A stretch of 64,000 nt of DNA from JASLQO01 sp002327525. GTDB lineage: Bacteria > Pseudomonadota > Gammaproteobacteria > Pseudomonadales > Azotimanducaceae. Under the pieces are notes generated by a model. The model saw only the letters and a list, made by a program, of their open reading frames with translations. It was not told where the DNA came from and did not search any database. The DNA is taken from assembly GCA_030744435.1 (NCBI GenBank), contig JASLQO010000032.1, forward strand, positions 62,001 to 126,000, in the 5' to 3' direction. Made by a program: the position numbers and the translations under genes. Positions 53,078-62,374 of the stretch are shown piece after piece. Numbering within the stretch: position 1 is the stretch's first letter; the number at the start of each line of letters is the position of its first letter.

Positions 53078-54262
53078 ATGACCGATCGGCAGGCGCAATT
53101 CATCTGGGACGATCCCTTATTGCTGGACGATGAGCTATCCGCGGAAGAGCGCATGATTCGCGACAGCGCACGCGACTATGCGCAGGACAAACTCATGTCC
53201 CGGGTGCTGGAGGCCAATCGGCATGAGCGTTTCGATCGCGAGATCATGAACGAGTTCGGCGAGCTGGGCATGCTGGGTGCGACCTTGCCGGAAAACTACG
53301 GTTGCTCGGCGGTGAACTACGTTTCTTATGGACTGATGGCCCGGGAAGTGGAGCGGGTGGATTCCGGCTACCGATCGGCGATGAGTGTGCAGTCGTCCCT
53401 CGTCATGCACCCCATATACGCCTACGGCAACGAGGCGCAGCGAGAGAAATTCCTGCCGAAGCTCGCAACGGGGGAGTGGGTCGGGTGTTTCGGCCTTACC
53501 GAGCCCGATCATGGCTCGGATCCCGGCAGCATGATCACCCGCGCCGAAGCAGCCGATGGAGGCTATGTGCTCAATGGTGCCAAGATGTGGATTACCAATT
53601 CTCCCATAGCCGATCTGGCCATCGTTTGGGCGAAGCTCGACGGCAAGATCCGTGGATTCGTAGTCGAGCGGGCGTTCGATGGATTCAGCACACCGAAGAT
53701 CGAAGGCAAGATGAGCCTGCGTGCGTCCATTACCGGGGAGATCGTGCTGGACGACGTATTCGTACCCGAGGAGAACCTGCTACCGAACGCGAGTGGATTG
53801 GGCGGTCCCTTTGGTTGTCTCAACCGGGCTCGCTACGGCATCGCGTGGGGGGCGATGGGCGCCGCGGAGTATTGCTGGCATGCCGCACGCCAATACACGC
53901 TCGACCGCAAGCAATTCGGCAGACCACTGGCTGCAAATCAGCTGGTGCAGAAGAAGCTTGCAGACATGCAGACGGAGATCACGCTCGGATTGCACGGCGC
54001 GCTGCGCATGGGCCGCTTACTGGATGAGGATCGCCTCGCCATCGAAAACATTTCGATGCTGAAGCGCAACAATTGCGGTAAGGCATTGGACATCGCTCGC
54101 GTCTCGCGCGACATGCACGGCGGAAATGGCATCTCCGACGAGTTTCACGTGATTCGTCACGTGATGAATCTCGAGACGGTAAATACCTACGAGGGTACGC
54201 ACGACATCCACGCCCTGATTCTCGGACGTGCTCAGACCGGCCTCCAGGCGTTTACCGGTTAG
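53078..54262 (+). CDS. gcdH: Acyl-CoA dehydrogenase, glutaryl-CoA dehydrogenase type
   Basis: Oxidises and decarboxylates glutaryl-CoA to crotonyl-CoA in lysine/tryptophan breakdown. The 394-residue flavoprotein has the GcdH-like start (IWDDPLLLDDELSAEERMIRD), FGLTEPDHGSDP, MWITNSPIADL, and NTYEGTHDIHALILGRA, where the Glu is the catalytic base. CAGGAA precedes ATG 53078. Upstream in-frame sequence belongs to the histidine kinase region and is not part of the protein. Confidence 0.92.
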   Translation: MTDRQAQFIWDDPLLLDDELSAEERMIRDSARDYAQDKLMSRVLEANRHERFDREIMNEFGELGMLGATLPENYGCSAVNYVSYGLMAREVERVDSGYRSAMSVQSSLVMHPIYAYGNEAQREKFLPKLATGEWVGCFGLTEPDHGSDPGSMITRAEAADGGYVLNGAKMWITNSPIADLAIVWAKLDGKIRGFVVERAFDGFSTPKIEGKMSLRASITGEIVLDDVFVPEENLLPNASGLGGPFGCLNRARYGIAWGAMGAAEYCWHAARQYTLDRKQFGRPLAANQLVQKKLADMQTEITLGLHGALRMGRLLDEDRLAIENISMLKRNNCGKALDIARVSRDMHGGNGISDEFHVIRHVMNLETVNTYEGTHDIHALILGRAQTGLQAFTG

Positions 54263-54422
54263 CGCACTCGAGCGGCGCACGCGCAAAATGTGACATCACT
54301 GTCATATCGCATTGTGGAGATTTCCTGAATGTCGCTACGATATCGGCCTCCTCCCATTGTCTGTGTTCGGTGGCGGTCCTATGGTGATTCGACGTCACCA
54401 GCACAAGGCCAGGGGAAGCGCC

Positions 54423-55085
54423 ATGATTAGAATTCTCATCGTAGATGACCATCGCCTGTTTCGTTCCGGGGTGATCAGGATGTTGCAGGAAGGGCAGGGG
54501 CTACAGATCATAGGTGAGGCGGAAAGCGGCGAAGCGGCTGTGCGTATGGTGCGGGACCAGAGGCCGAATATCGTGCTGATGGATATCATGATGCCGGGCA
54601 TCGGCGGGCTGGAAGCGACCACTCGCATCGTGCGCATGAATCTGGATATCAAAGTGATAGCGCTAACAGGTTGCTCGGCGCCACCATTTCCAATGCAGAT
54701 GCTGAAAGCGGGGGCAAGTGGGTACCTGACAAAGGGCGTCTCGGCGGATGAGCTGCACACTGCCATCCGCAAGGTATTTCTGGGCCAGCGCTACGTCAGC
54801 TCCGACATAGCGCAACAACTTGCGGTCAGTGCATTTGACGACAATCAGGACTCCCCGTTCGACTCCTTGTCAAACCGTGAAATGCAGATCATGCTCATGG
54901 TCATTGCCTGTCACAAGGTGAGTGACATCTCCAACAACTTGCACCTCTCACCCAAGACGGTGAACAGTTACCGCTACCGCATCTTCGAGAAGCTCAAAGT
55001 CTCGAGCGATGTGGAACTGGCGCTCATGGCGGTGCGCCACGGCATGGTGCAGCCCAAGCCCGGCAGCATTGGCCACCACGCCTGA
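54423..55085 (+). CDS. uvrY: LuxR-type response regulator, UvrY/GacA family
   Basis: The 220-residue regulator has a receiver domain (DDHRLFRSGV with the acidic pair, phospho-Asp in VLMDIMMPG, Lys in YLTKGVS) and a C-terminal LuxR helix-turn-helix (LSNREMQIMLMV, SDISNNLHLSPKTVNSYRYRIFEKL). Its position directly before uvrC-pgsA is the classic place of gacA/uvrY, whose product activates Csr/Rsm small RNAs. An AGGGGAAG lies before ATG 54423. A TGACA-TCAC-TGTCA dyad lies upstream at 54291-54304. The cognate BarA/GacS kinase is not in the window. Confidence 0.92.
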   Translation: MIRILIVDDHRLFRSGVIRMLQEGQGLQIIGEAESGEAAVRMVRDQRPNIVLMDIMMPGIGGLEATTRIVRMNLDIKVIALTGCSAPPFPMQMLKAGASGYLTKGVSADELHTAIRKVFLGQRYVSSDIAQQLAVSAFDDNQDSPFDSLSNREMQIMLMVIACHKVSDISNNLHLSPKTVNSYRYRIFEKLKVSSDVELALMAVRHGMVQPKPGSIGHHA

Positions 55086-55098
55086 GCGTAGGACCCCG

Positions 55099-55715
55099 TT
55101 GGAGGGCTGCGTGCGATGCCCGCGCCTGGTCAGGTTGCGTCGACAGGTTGAGGCCAAACACCCGGCTATTACGCACGGCCGGTGCCTGCCTGGGGCTCGC
55201 GGGATGCGCGTCTGCTGATCGTGGGGCTTGCGCCGGGGATGCACGGCGCCAATCGTACTGGTCGGCCGTTTACAGGGGATGCCAGTGGCGACTTTCTGTT
55301 CACGGGCCTCGAACGCGCCGGTTTCGCCACCGCCAGCAGGGCACATACCCCGCGTCTGCTGAATTGTCGCATCACCAACGCCGTGAAGTGCCTGCCACCA
55401 GAAAACCGTCCCGTGGCGGCCGAAATTGACGCCTGCCGCGGCTATCTTTACGAAGAACTCGCCGAATTGTGGAACGAGCGCGCACGGTGCCACCGATGCA
55501 TACTGGCACTTGGCGGGGTTGCCTATAAGGTCGTCGGACGAGCGTTTGACGCGCGCTTCCCGCCCTTCAGACACGGAGCTTTGAATGAGGTGCGGCCCCG
55601 CTTGTTCTTGGCGGCGAGCCTCCATCCGAGCCGACTCAACGTGAATACGGGGCGGCTGACGGAAGCGATGTTCGACACGCTGCTTGAGGAAGTCCGGGGG
55701 TTGCTCACGGAGTAG
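55099..55715 (+). pseudogene. Uracil-DNA glycosylase family 5 (UdgB-like), frameshifted
   Basis: From TTG 55099 the frame reads LEGCVRCPRLVRLRRQVEAKHP, the Fe-S Cys region of family 5 uracil-DNA glycosylases. It then loses frame near 55166; the matching frame resumes as YARPVPAWGSRDARLLIVGLAPGMHGANRTGRPFTGD and runs to the end (HPSRLNVNTGRL). Restoring one G in the run CACCCGG would give a whole protein. A shorter protein from GTG 55182 would lack the N-terminal Fe-S ligands. It lies between uvrY and uvrC, which are normally adjacent. Confidence 0.75.
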
Positions 55716-55747
55716 TTTGGGGCCGGAGCGCGGGCTATGATGCCGCC

Positions 55748-57577
55748 ATGCGCGACCCCCAGTCCAGCTTCGATGCGGAAACCTTTCTCGCCTCGCTCAG
55801 TCAGAAACCGGGTGTGTACCGGATGCTCGATGCATCCGGGGAGGTGCTGTACGTCGGTAAGGCGCGCAATCTAAAAAAGCGCGTATCCAGCTATTTCCGT
55901 GCATCCGGACTTGCCAGCAAGACGATGGCGCTGGTGGCCCGCATCGCCGACATAGAAGTCACGGTCACCAACAGTGAGACCGAAGCGCTGTTGCTCGAGC
56001 AGAGCTACATCAAAAAGGAACGTCCGCACTACAACGTGGTGCTCCGGGACGACAAGTCTTATCCTTACATCTATCTGACCGATCACACCGATTATCCGCG
56101 TCTGACTTTTCATCGAGGCGCGAAACGCAAGACGGGACGTTACTTCGGGCCCTTTCCTTCGGCGAGTGCGGTGCGCGAGAGCCTGAATCTGTTGCAGAAA
56201 CTGTTTCGCATTCGACAGTGCGACGACTCCTACTTCAATAATCGGTCGCGCCCCTGTCTGCAGTATCAGATCGGACGCTGTAGCGGCCCGTGTGTGGGAT
56301 TCACCGATACGGATAACTACGGTGAGGAGGTAGAACTCGCAGTGCTCTTCCTGGACGGCCAGAGCAATCAGGTACTGAATGTATTCAAGCGCAACATGGA
56401 GCAGGCCGCGGCGCAACTCGAATTCGAAAAGGCGGCCAAGTTTCGGGATCAGATAGCGCAGCTGAGGCGCGTGCAGGAATCGCAATACGTACATGGCGCC
56501 GCCGGTGATGTGGATGTGTTCGCGGTGGTATCGGAATCCGGCGTGCCGTGCGTGCAGGCCTTGTTCATCCGCTCAGGGCGCATGCTCGGCGAGCGCACCT
56601 GGTTTCCGCGCAACGAGCTGGCTCTCGACATACCCGATTTGTTGAGTGCTTTTCTCGCCCAGTACTACCTTGCCGGCGACGATCGGGATACGCCGCGCAC
56701 GGTGATCACATCGGCAGCGTTGCCAGATGCCGAATTGCTGGCAGAGACCCTTACCGCGAAGAGCGGTCGCAAAGTGGAGGTGGTCTCACAGGTGCGGGGC
56801 CAGCGTGCACGTTGGTTGAAGCTGGCAGATGACAACGCCACCTACAGTGCGGCCACCTATGTAGCAGACAAGCGCAACGTGTACGCACGGTTTGTGGCGT
56901 TGCAGGATGCCCTGGTGCTGGAGGACGTACCTGATCGTCTGGAGTGTTTTGACATCAGTCATACCATGGGGGAGGCCACTGTCGCCTCCTGCGTGGTGTT
57001 CGATACCAACGGTCCGCTCAAATCGGACTATCGCCGTTTCAACATCGAGGACATTACGGCGGGAGATGACTACGCCGCCATGGAGCAGGCGCTCAGGCGC
57101 CGCTACACGCGCTTGAAGCAGGGCGAGGGCAAACTGCCCAGCGTACTGGTCATCGACGGTGGTCCCGGACAACTCGGCCGGGCCGCGTCGGTGTTGATCG
57201 AATTGCAGGTGGAAGGGGTGTTGATTCTCGGAATTTCCAAGGGGGTGGAGCGCAAACCTGGTCTCGAGCGTTTCTTCACGACAGACGGGGAGGTCACCAT
57301 TCCCCCCCAGGGCGACGCATTCCACCTGTTGCAACACATCCGGGACGAGGCCCACCGCTTTGCCATCACCGCGCATCGCCAGCGGCGCCAGAAACAACGC
57401 CGCCGCTCCGAGCTGGATGACGTTCCCGGCGTCGGCCCGAATCGCCGCCGTGAACTGCTGACACACTTCGGTGGTATGCCCGCGCTCAAGGGTGCCAGCG
57501 TGGAGGAAATTGCCAAGGTGCCGGGTATCAGCCGAAAACTCGCCGAAGAAGTATTCGGCGTGCTGCACGCGGGGTAG
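55748..57577 (+). CDS. uvrC: Excinuclease ABC subunit C
   Basis: UvrC makes the dual incisions in nucleotide excision repair. The 609-residue protein has the GIY-YIG domain (KPGVYRMLDASGEVLYVGKARNLKKR), the UVR motif (EFEKAAKFRDQIAQL), the RNase H-like C-terminal nuclease with CFDISHTMGE and VIDGGPGQL, and a tandem helix-hairpin-helix end (VPGVGPNRRRELL, VPGISRKLAEEV). ATG 55748 is preceded by TATGAT ending 6 nt upstream and no Shine-Dalgarno. Confidence 0.96.
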   Translation: MRDPQSSFDAETFLASLSQKPGVYRMLDASGEVLYVGKARNLKKRVSSYFRASGLASKTMALVARIADIEVTVTNSETEALLLEQSYIKKERPHYNVVLRDDKSYPYIYLTDHTDYPRLTFHRGAKRKTGRYFGPFPSASAVRESLNLLQKLFRIRQCDDSYFNNRSRPCLQYQIGRCSGPCVGFTDTDNYGEEVELAVLFLDGQSNQVLNVFKRNMEQAAAQLEFEKAAKFRDQIAQLRRVQESQYVHGAAGDVDVFAVVSESGVPCVQALFIRSGRMLGERTWFPRNELALDIPDLLSAFLAQYYLAGDDRDTPRTVITSAALPDAELLAETLTAKSGRKVEVVSQVRGQRARWLKLADDNATYSAATYVADKRNVYARFVALQDALVLEDVPDRLECFDISHTMGEATVASCVVFDTNGPLKSDYRRFNIEDITAGDDYAAMEQALRRRYTRLKQGEGKLPSVLVIDGGPGQLGRAASVLIELQVEGVLILGISKGVERKPGLERFFTTDGEVTIPPQGDAFHLLQHIRDEAHRFAITAHRQRRQKQRRRSELDDVPGVGPNRRRELLTHFGGMPALKGASVEEIAKVPGISRKLAEEVFGVLHAG

Positions 57578-57769
57578 CAACCCCATCACGCAGGCTTTAC
57601 GAACTGGTATTCGGTCTCGGTGCGCTCGACCCCATAGCCGAACGCATGCAGCGGCCGGTGTTGGCGGCCGCAAATCCTTCGCCTTCAGCGCACGCCCGAT
57701 GGCTGAGGCGATCAAGTGTGTGCGCCTCACACTCAGAAAATGCGGCCACACCGTGTACAATCCGCGCGC

Positions 57770-58336
57770 ATGAATCTCCCCAATCTACTCACCTTCGCGC
57801 GGATCATACTGGTGCCCATATTCGCGATCCTCTACCTCATTCCGGGGGAGAGCACCTATCTCATCGCCGCGTTGTTGTTTGGTCTGGCCGCGTTCACCGA
57901 CTGGCTGGACGGATACCTCGCCAGACGTTTGTCGCAGACCACGCCCTTTGGCACTTTCTTGGATCCCGTCGCGGACAAACTGATCGTGGTAACCGCTCTG
58001 GTTCTGCTAATCGGTGCCCACCACAACATCTGGTTGACACTGCCGGGTATCATCATCGTCAGCCGCGAAATCTTCATCAGCGCACTGCGCGAGTGGATGG
58101 CGGAAATGAACCGTCGCGGGCTGGTAGCCGTATCCATGCTCGGCAAGGTCAAGACCACACTGCAGATGGTGGCCCTCGCAGTGCTCCTCGCCAACCCGCC
58201 TGATCCAGAGCGTTATCTGGTGATCGCCGGTTACGTACTGTTGTATGCGGCTGCGTTAATGACGCTGTGGTCCATGGTGGTCTACCTCCACGCCGCGTGG
58301 CCGACCTTGAAGGACGGCTTCGATCCCCAACAGTAA
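57770..58336 (+). CDS. pgsA: CDP-diacylglycerol--glycerol-3-phosphate 3-phosphatidyltransferase
   Basis: Makes phosphatidylglycerol phosphate at the inner membrane. The 188-residue multi-helix protein has the CDP-alcohol phosphotransferase signature DWLDGYLARRLSQTTPFG and FLDPVADK with all the Asp residues. ATG 57770 aligns with E. coli PgsA (MNLPNLLTFARI). A TACAAT at 57756-57761 lies 8 nt before the start. The 192-bp gap after uvrC has no other gene. tRNA genes follow. Confidence 0.95.
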   Translation: MNLPNLLTFARIILVPIFAILYLIPGESTYLIAALLFGLAAFTDWLDGYLARRLSQTTPFGTFLDPVADKLIVVTALVLLIGAHHNIWLTLPGIIIVSREIFISALREWMAEMNRRGLVAVSMLGKVKTTLQMVALAVLLANPPDPERYLVIAGYVLLYAAALMTLWSMVVYLHAAWPTLKDGFDPQQ

Positions 58337-58407
58337 GGCCGTGCCCTGGCATGCCCGAGCGGGTAGAATGCGCTGCCCGCACGCTTGCATGAGCGGCGGG
58401 GGATCAT

Positions 58408-58494
58408 GCCCAGGTGTTGGAACTGGTAGACAAGCTGGATTTAGGTTCCAGTGCCCTCAGCGGCGTGCGAGTTCGACTCTCGCCCTGGGCACCA
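58408..58494 (+). tRNA. tRNA-Leu (anticodon UAG)
   Basis: Acceptor arms GCCCAGG and CCTGGGC pair perfectly, with discriminator A and an encoded CCA. The anticodon arm is CTGGA-TTTAGGT-TCCAG, giving UAG, and a long variable arm follows, as in class II leucine tRNAs. A TAGAATGCGC -10/discriminator string lies at 58364-58373. Confidence 0.95.
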
Positions 58495-58508
58495 TTTCGA
58501 GTCAACGC

Positions 58509-58595
58509 GCCCGGGTGGTGAAACTGGTAGACACAAGGGACTTAAAATCCCTCGGAGATAACTCCATGCGGGTTCAACTCCCGCCCCGGGCACCA
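58509..58595 (+). tRNA. tRNA-Leu (anticodon UAA)
   Basis: Acceptor GCCCGGG pairs with CCCGGGC, discriminator A and encoded CCA. Anticodon arm AGGGA-CTTAAAA-TCCCT gives UAA. The long variable arm confirms a leucine tRNA. It lies 14 bp after the first tRNA-Leu and is probably cotranscribed with it. Confidence 0.95.
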
Positions 58596-58682
58596 GTCTC
58601 GCGCCCTGAGGTTCGCGTTGCGGACTCAACCCCGCTAGAATGCGCGCCTCGTCATCACGGCCAGTGGTGACGAAAACCCAAA

Positions 58683-58756
58683 GGCTGAGTGGCAGAGTGG
58701 TTATGCAGCGGACTGCAACTCCGTGTACGCCGGTTCGATTCCGACCTCAGCCTCCA
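58683..58756 (+). tRNA. tRNA-Cys (anticodon GCA)
   Basis: Acceptor GGCTGAG pairs with CTCAGCC, discriminator T(U) as in tRNA-Cys, and CCA is encoded. Anticodon arm CGGA-CTGCAAC-TCCG gives GCA. A TAGAATGCGC string lies upstream at 58636-58645. Confidence 0.95.
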
Positions 58757-58961
58757 CATTCTTCTTCGTTCACATATTTCGGACTGCCAGACGTTCTAGA
58801 GCTAGTGATTCGAACGCCGCGCGCAGCATTTCGTGAGGGGATACATACGCGCCATCTACGATGGCACCACCGTATGTGGCCTGAGCGAAATACGAGCGAG
58901 GTCGCCACCACCTCCTGGCATCCACGTTGGAGTCAGGCCCGTTCTGTGTGACACTTCCCGG

Positions 58962-59789
58962 ATGCAAAGCCAGCGTATACATATAGTCGGTTGTCGCCAC
59001 AGCGGTACCACCCTCATGATGGAACTCATGTGGAACAGTTTCCGCTTCTCAGGGCGCTCAGAGAACGAACAATCCCTATTCAAACCGATTCCTCCGGGGG
59101 AAGAGTGTTTCCTGACGAAGAAGTCCTCCGATACGATACGAATCGAAGAGGTTTTCCTGCAAGATCCGGATCTGTATGTAATCGCGATGATCAGAGATCC
59201 ACGATCAGTGGTTACGACTCAATCCGAATCTATTGCGGGCAAATATTCTTATGGGTTCAGACGCTGGTATGACTATTCAAATGCCATCAGCCGCTTGATC
59301 GTCCATCCGCAATACGTGGTTGTGCGTTACGAAACACTGATCAGGGATCCAGAAGTAGTTCAGCAGCAGATCCATGCCAAGCTGCCTTTTCTGGAACGCA
59401 CCGACAATTTTGCTAGCTTTCCGCAAAACACAAAGATCCCCGTGGCAGCAGTGAAATCGCTGGGCGGTGTGCGACCGCTGGATCCTTCGACAGTGGACCG
59501 CTGGCGACAGCACCTACCCCGAATCAAGCAACAGTTGCAGCGCTTCCCGAACCTGAGCGATGAACTCATACGTTTCGGCTACGAAGACGACCGATCATGG
59601 GAATCCATAGTCGAAGACATCGCGTCAGTTGGGGAGGGCGACGTAGAAAGCTGGCCCCACTACCTCAAACGAAGCGAAACCAGGCTGCGCTACTGGTTCA
59701 GACGCCGTGCCTACTTACACGTCAGGCGCATGGGCTTGACGCACTGGCTCAGGCGCCAGATTCGGCGGTTGCGCGACCACGCTGCCTGA
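58962..59789 (+). CDS. Sulfotransferase family protein
   Basis: The 275-residue protein has the PAPS-binding loop GCRHSGTTLMMELMW at the N-terminus and the 3'-phosphate motif RDPRSVVTTQSES. A VVRYETLIRDP segment is typical of sulfotransferases and so is the overall length. It may sulfate a carbohydrate or other acceptor; the target is unknown. The C-terminus is very basic. ATG 58962 gives the fold directly; the open frame runs back to 58833. Isolated gene after the tRNAs, possibly acquired. Confidence 0.8.
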   Translation: MQSQRIHIVGCRHSGTTLMMELMWNSFRFSGRSENEQSLFKPIPPGEECFLTKKSSDTIRIEEVFLQDPDLYVIAMIRDPRSVVTTQSESIAGKYSYGFRRWYDYSNAISRLIVHPQYVVVRYETLIRDPEVVQQQIHAKLPFLERTDNFASFPQNTKIPVAAVKSLGGVRPLDPSTVDRWRQHLPRIKQQLQRFPNLSDELIRFGYEDDRSWESIVEDIASVGEGDVESWPHYLKRSETRLRYWFRRRAYLHVRRMGLTHWLRRQIRRLRDHAA

Positions 59790-59799
59790 CACGGGCTGA

Positions 59800-61047
59800 T
59801 CAAGACCGATCTTCCCCCGAGAATCCGGACAAATCGCTCCCCACGCGGTTGATACGCAATTCCTCGAAGATCTCCTCACCATGCTCACCAAGCCGGGGCG
59901 GTGCTGCATACAATCCAGTAGGCGTCTTCGTGAACTTCAATGGACTGCCGATAATCGCAACCTCAGGGTTCTCCCCCCGTGGTTTGAAGTGCATCAGCAT
60001 CTCACGCGCCTCGACATGAGGATCCTCGAATACATCTGCAGAGGTATTCACCGGCCCGCACGGGACCTTTCCGCCGAGCAGTTCGAGTATCTCCCGTTTT
60101 GTCAACGTGTCGCTCCAGGCACTGACCTGCTCGATGATGAAAGTGCCGTTCTTCACACGAATGAAATTGTTGCGGGTGCGCTCGTCGTCGGCGAGGTCGG
60201 GTCGCTGCATGGCTTCACACAAGAGCGGCCAGTGGCTCGGACCGGGCGCACAAATTGCAACCTCGCCGTCTTTGGCCGGATAGATACCGAACGGCATCAG
60301 CGCGCGCTGGTGCCGCCCATTGGGTTTGGCATTCGAGCCGCTGTGTCCGTATCCGCTGTGCGCTAATCCGGCGAAAGCCAGCATCGCGTCGTACATGGCC
60401 ACATCCATGAACTGACCCTCGCCTGAACTCCGCGCATGATGCACGGCCGCCAGCACGCCCAGTGCCATGAGGGTGCCCGGATACACGTCGCCCACGGCGG
60501 TACCGCAGGGATAGCCCGGGTCGTCCTCTGGACCGGTCAGGCCCACGACGCCGCCCATGCTCTGAGCCACCAGATCGTAGCAGGGCCACTCTGCGTAGGG
60601 GCTCTCCCCCGTGCGGGGATCACCGAAACCGCGAACCGCCCCATAAACGATTCGGGGGTTTCGCGCGCGCACAACTTCGTACCCGAGACCGAGTTTGTCC
60701 ATGACACCCGTGCGCATGTTCTCGACGATAGCATCCGCCTGTTCACAGAGTTCGAGCAACTTCTCACGGTCCGCCGTATCCTTGAAATCCAGCACTACGC
60801 TGCGTTTGTTGCGATTGACAGTTGCGAAAGGCGCACCGTAGTCGACTCCCGTGTCTGCATCGCGACCGGCGTTGGCGTAGTCCGGCGACGTCGGCGGCAG
60901 CGGACGGAACGAGTCGCCCGAGGGCGGCTCGACCTTGATGACGTTAGCGCCCATGTCTGCCAGCAGGGCGGTACCGAAAGGCCCGGCCAGCGCCATGGTG
61001 CAATCGATAATCGTGAGGTCGGCGAGTGGTCCCCGGCGGATGCTCAT
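59800..61047 (-). CDS. CaiB/BaiF family CoA-transferase
   Basis: The 415-residue class III CoA-transferase starts GPLADLTIIDCTMALAGPFG, then VIKVEPPSGDSFR, NRNKRSVVLDFKD, and AVGDVYPGTL, where the Asp is the expected catalytic residue, and GGKVPCGPVNTSADVFEDPH. It moves CoA between organic acids; substrate is unknown. AGGGAGCC precedes ATG 61047. It faces the beta-lactamase-fold gene on the other strand. Confidence 0.92.
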   Translation of the reverse strand: MSIRRGPLADLTIIDCTMALAGPFGTALLADMGANVIKVEPPSGDSFRPLPPTSPDYANAGRDADTGVDYGAPFATVNRNKRSVVLDFKDTADREKLLELCEQADAIVENMRTGVMDKLGLGYEVVRARNPRIVYGAVRGFGDPRTGESPYAEWPCYDLVAQSMGGVVGLTGPEDDPGYPCGTAVGDVYPGTLMALGVLAAVHHARSSGEGQFMDVAMYDAMLAFAGLAHSGYGHSGSNAKPNGRHQRALMPFGIYPAKDGEVAICAPGPSHWPLLCEAMQRPDLADDERTRNNFIRVKNGTFIIEQVSAWSDTLTKREILELLGGKVPCGPVNTSADVFEDPHVEAREMLMHFKPRGENPEVAIIGSPLKFTKTPTGLYAAPPRLGEHGEEIFEELRINRVGSDLSGFSGEDRS

Positions 61048-61153
61048 ATCAGGCTCCCTGTTCCTGAACGAATGCGCCAGTCTAGAGGATTGAACGCTCG
61101 GTTTTCAGCCTTCCGGGTGGACCCGATAGGCTGTATTGATCATCATCGGGCGA

Positions 61154-62317
61154 ATGACATACGACTTACCTCCCATCCAAGGGCGCACCGCATCCGGTTT
61201 GGAATCCATACGCGATGTATTCATCGCCAATTTCATCGAGAGCGTCGATGTGGGGGCTGGGTTGTGCATCACCCATGGCGATGACATCGTCGTCGACCTG
61301 TGGGGCGGGCATCAGGATCTCGCACAATCCGTTCCCTGGTGTGAAGACACGCTGGTCAACGTCTATTCCACGACAAAGGGCTTCGGGGCCGCCGCCGTCG
61401 CCTGGGCGGTGGAGCAGGGCGCGCTCGACTACGATGCACCGGTGAAAGCCTACTGGCCGGTGCTGCGGGCGGCGAGCGGTGGTCTCACTGTGGCGCAGTT
61501 GTTGTCGCATCAGGGGGGGCTCTGCGGGGTATCGGACACCCTGACGGTCGAAGACCTGTATGACTGGGAGAAGATGTGTGCACTGCTCGAACGGCAGGAA
61601 CCATTTTGGTCGCCGGGTACCGCAGTGGGCTACCACGCCATCACCTGGGGATATCTGGCCGGGAATCTCATCCGAATCGTGACCGGTCGCACGATGGGCG
61701 ACGTGTTTCGAACGGAGATCGCTGCACCGCTGCGCGCCGACTGTCACATCGGACTTACGGAGGGAGAGATGACGCGGGTGGCGCCCATGATAGCGGCGGG
61801 CCGTGCTCGGATTTTACCGGATGCCGGGCAACTGGCGGCCATCGAACGCCCGGCGCTGCATTCCGTTGCATTGGACAATCCGATCATACGCCCCTACGGG
61901 GATGCCTCCAGCCGGCCCTGGCAGGCAGCCGAGATTGCCGCATCCAACGGACACGCCACCGCGCGCGGTGTAGCGGGCCTCTATGCAGCGCTCGCCTGCG
62001 GTGGGGTCTTTCAGGGCGTGCGTGTGTTGAAGTCGGCCACAATAGATGCGCTCACACGGGAGGAAGTGGGCGAGCAGGATGATCTTGTGCTCGATAGGGT
62101 GCTGCGCCGCGGACGCGGCGTCATCCTCAACACAGGTGGCGAATACGGACCGTCCGCAAGGGCCTTCGGTCACGCTGGTGCTGGTGGATCGCTCGGATTC
62201 GCCGATCCGGAACACGGAATAGCATTTGGCTATGTGATGAATCAGATGCAGACGACGTTGGATGGTGATACCCGGGCCGGGCGTCTTGTAAGAGCGCTGT
62301 ACGATACTCTCGGTTGA
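61154..62317 (+). CDS. Beta-lactamase-fold serine hydrolase
   Basis: The 387-residue protein is a class C/EstB-type hydrolase. The SxxK motif is in VYSTTKG, and a Tyr in GTAVGYHAITWGYL matches the YxN motif with Ala instead of Asn. The C-terminal HAGAGGS corresponds to the third motif region. Such proteins are often esterases and not resistance enzymes. ATG 61154 is preferred over a TTG at 61136. No signal peptide is seen. Confidence 0.87.
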   Translation: MTYDLPPIQGRTASGLESIRDVFIANFIESVDVGAGLCITHGDDIVVDLWGGHQDLAQSVPWCEDTLVNVYSTTKGFGAAAVAWAVEQGALDYDAPVKAYWPVLRAASGGLTVAQLLSHQGGLCGVSDTLTVEDLYDWEKMCALLERQEPFWSPGTAVGYHAITWGYLAGNLIRIVTGRTMGDVFRTEIAAPLRADCHIGLTEGEMTRVAPMIAAGRARILPDAGQLAAIERPALHSVALDNPIIRPYGDASSRPWQAAEIAASNGHATARGVAGLYAALACGGVFQGVRVLKSATIDALTREEVGEQDDLVLDRVLRRGRGVILNTGGEYGPSARAFGHAGAGGSLGFADPEHGIAFGYVMNQMQTTLDGDTRAGRLVRALYDTLG

Positions 62318-62374
62318 AGCTCAGTTTATTCGTGTCAAATCTATATATAGGTTGTAACTATCTAAAATATCTAT

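Noticed and set aside
54291..54304. CRP site upstream of uvrY
   Set aside because: TGTGA is present but the second half is TGTCA, not TCACA; only a short dyad remains.
58770..59000. Minus-strand ORF of 76 residues before the sulfotransferase
   Set aside because: Composition looks protein-like, but it overlaps the sulfotransferase start and I recognise no family.
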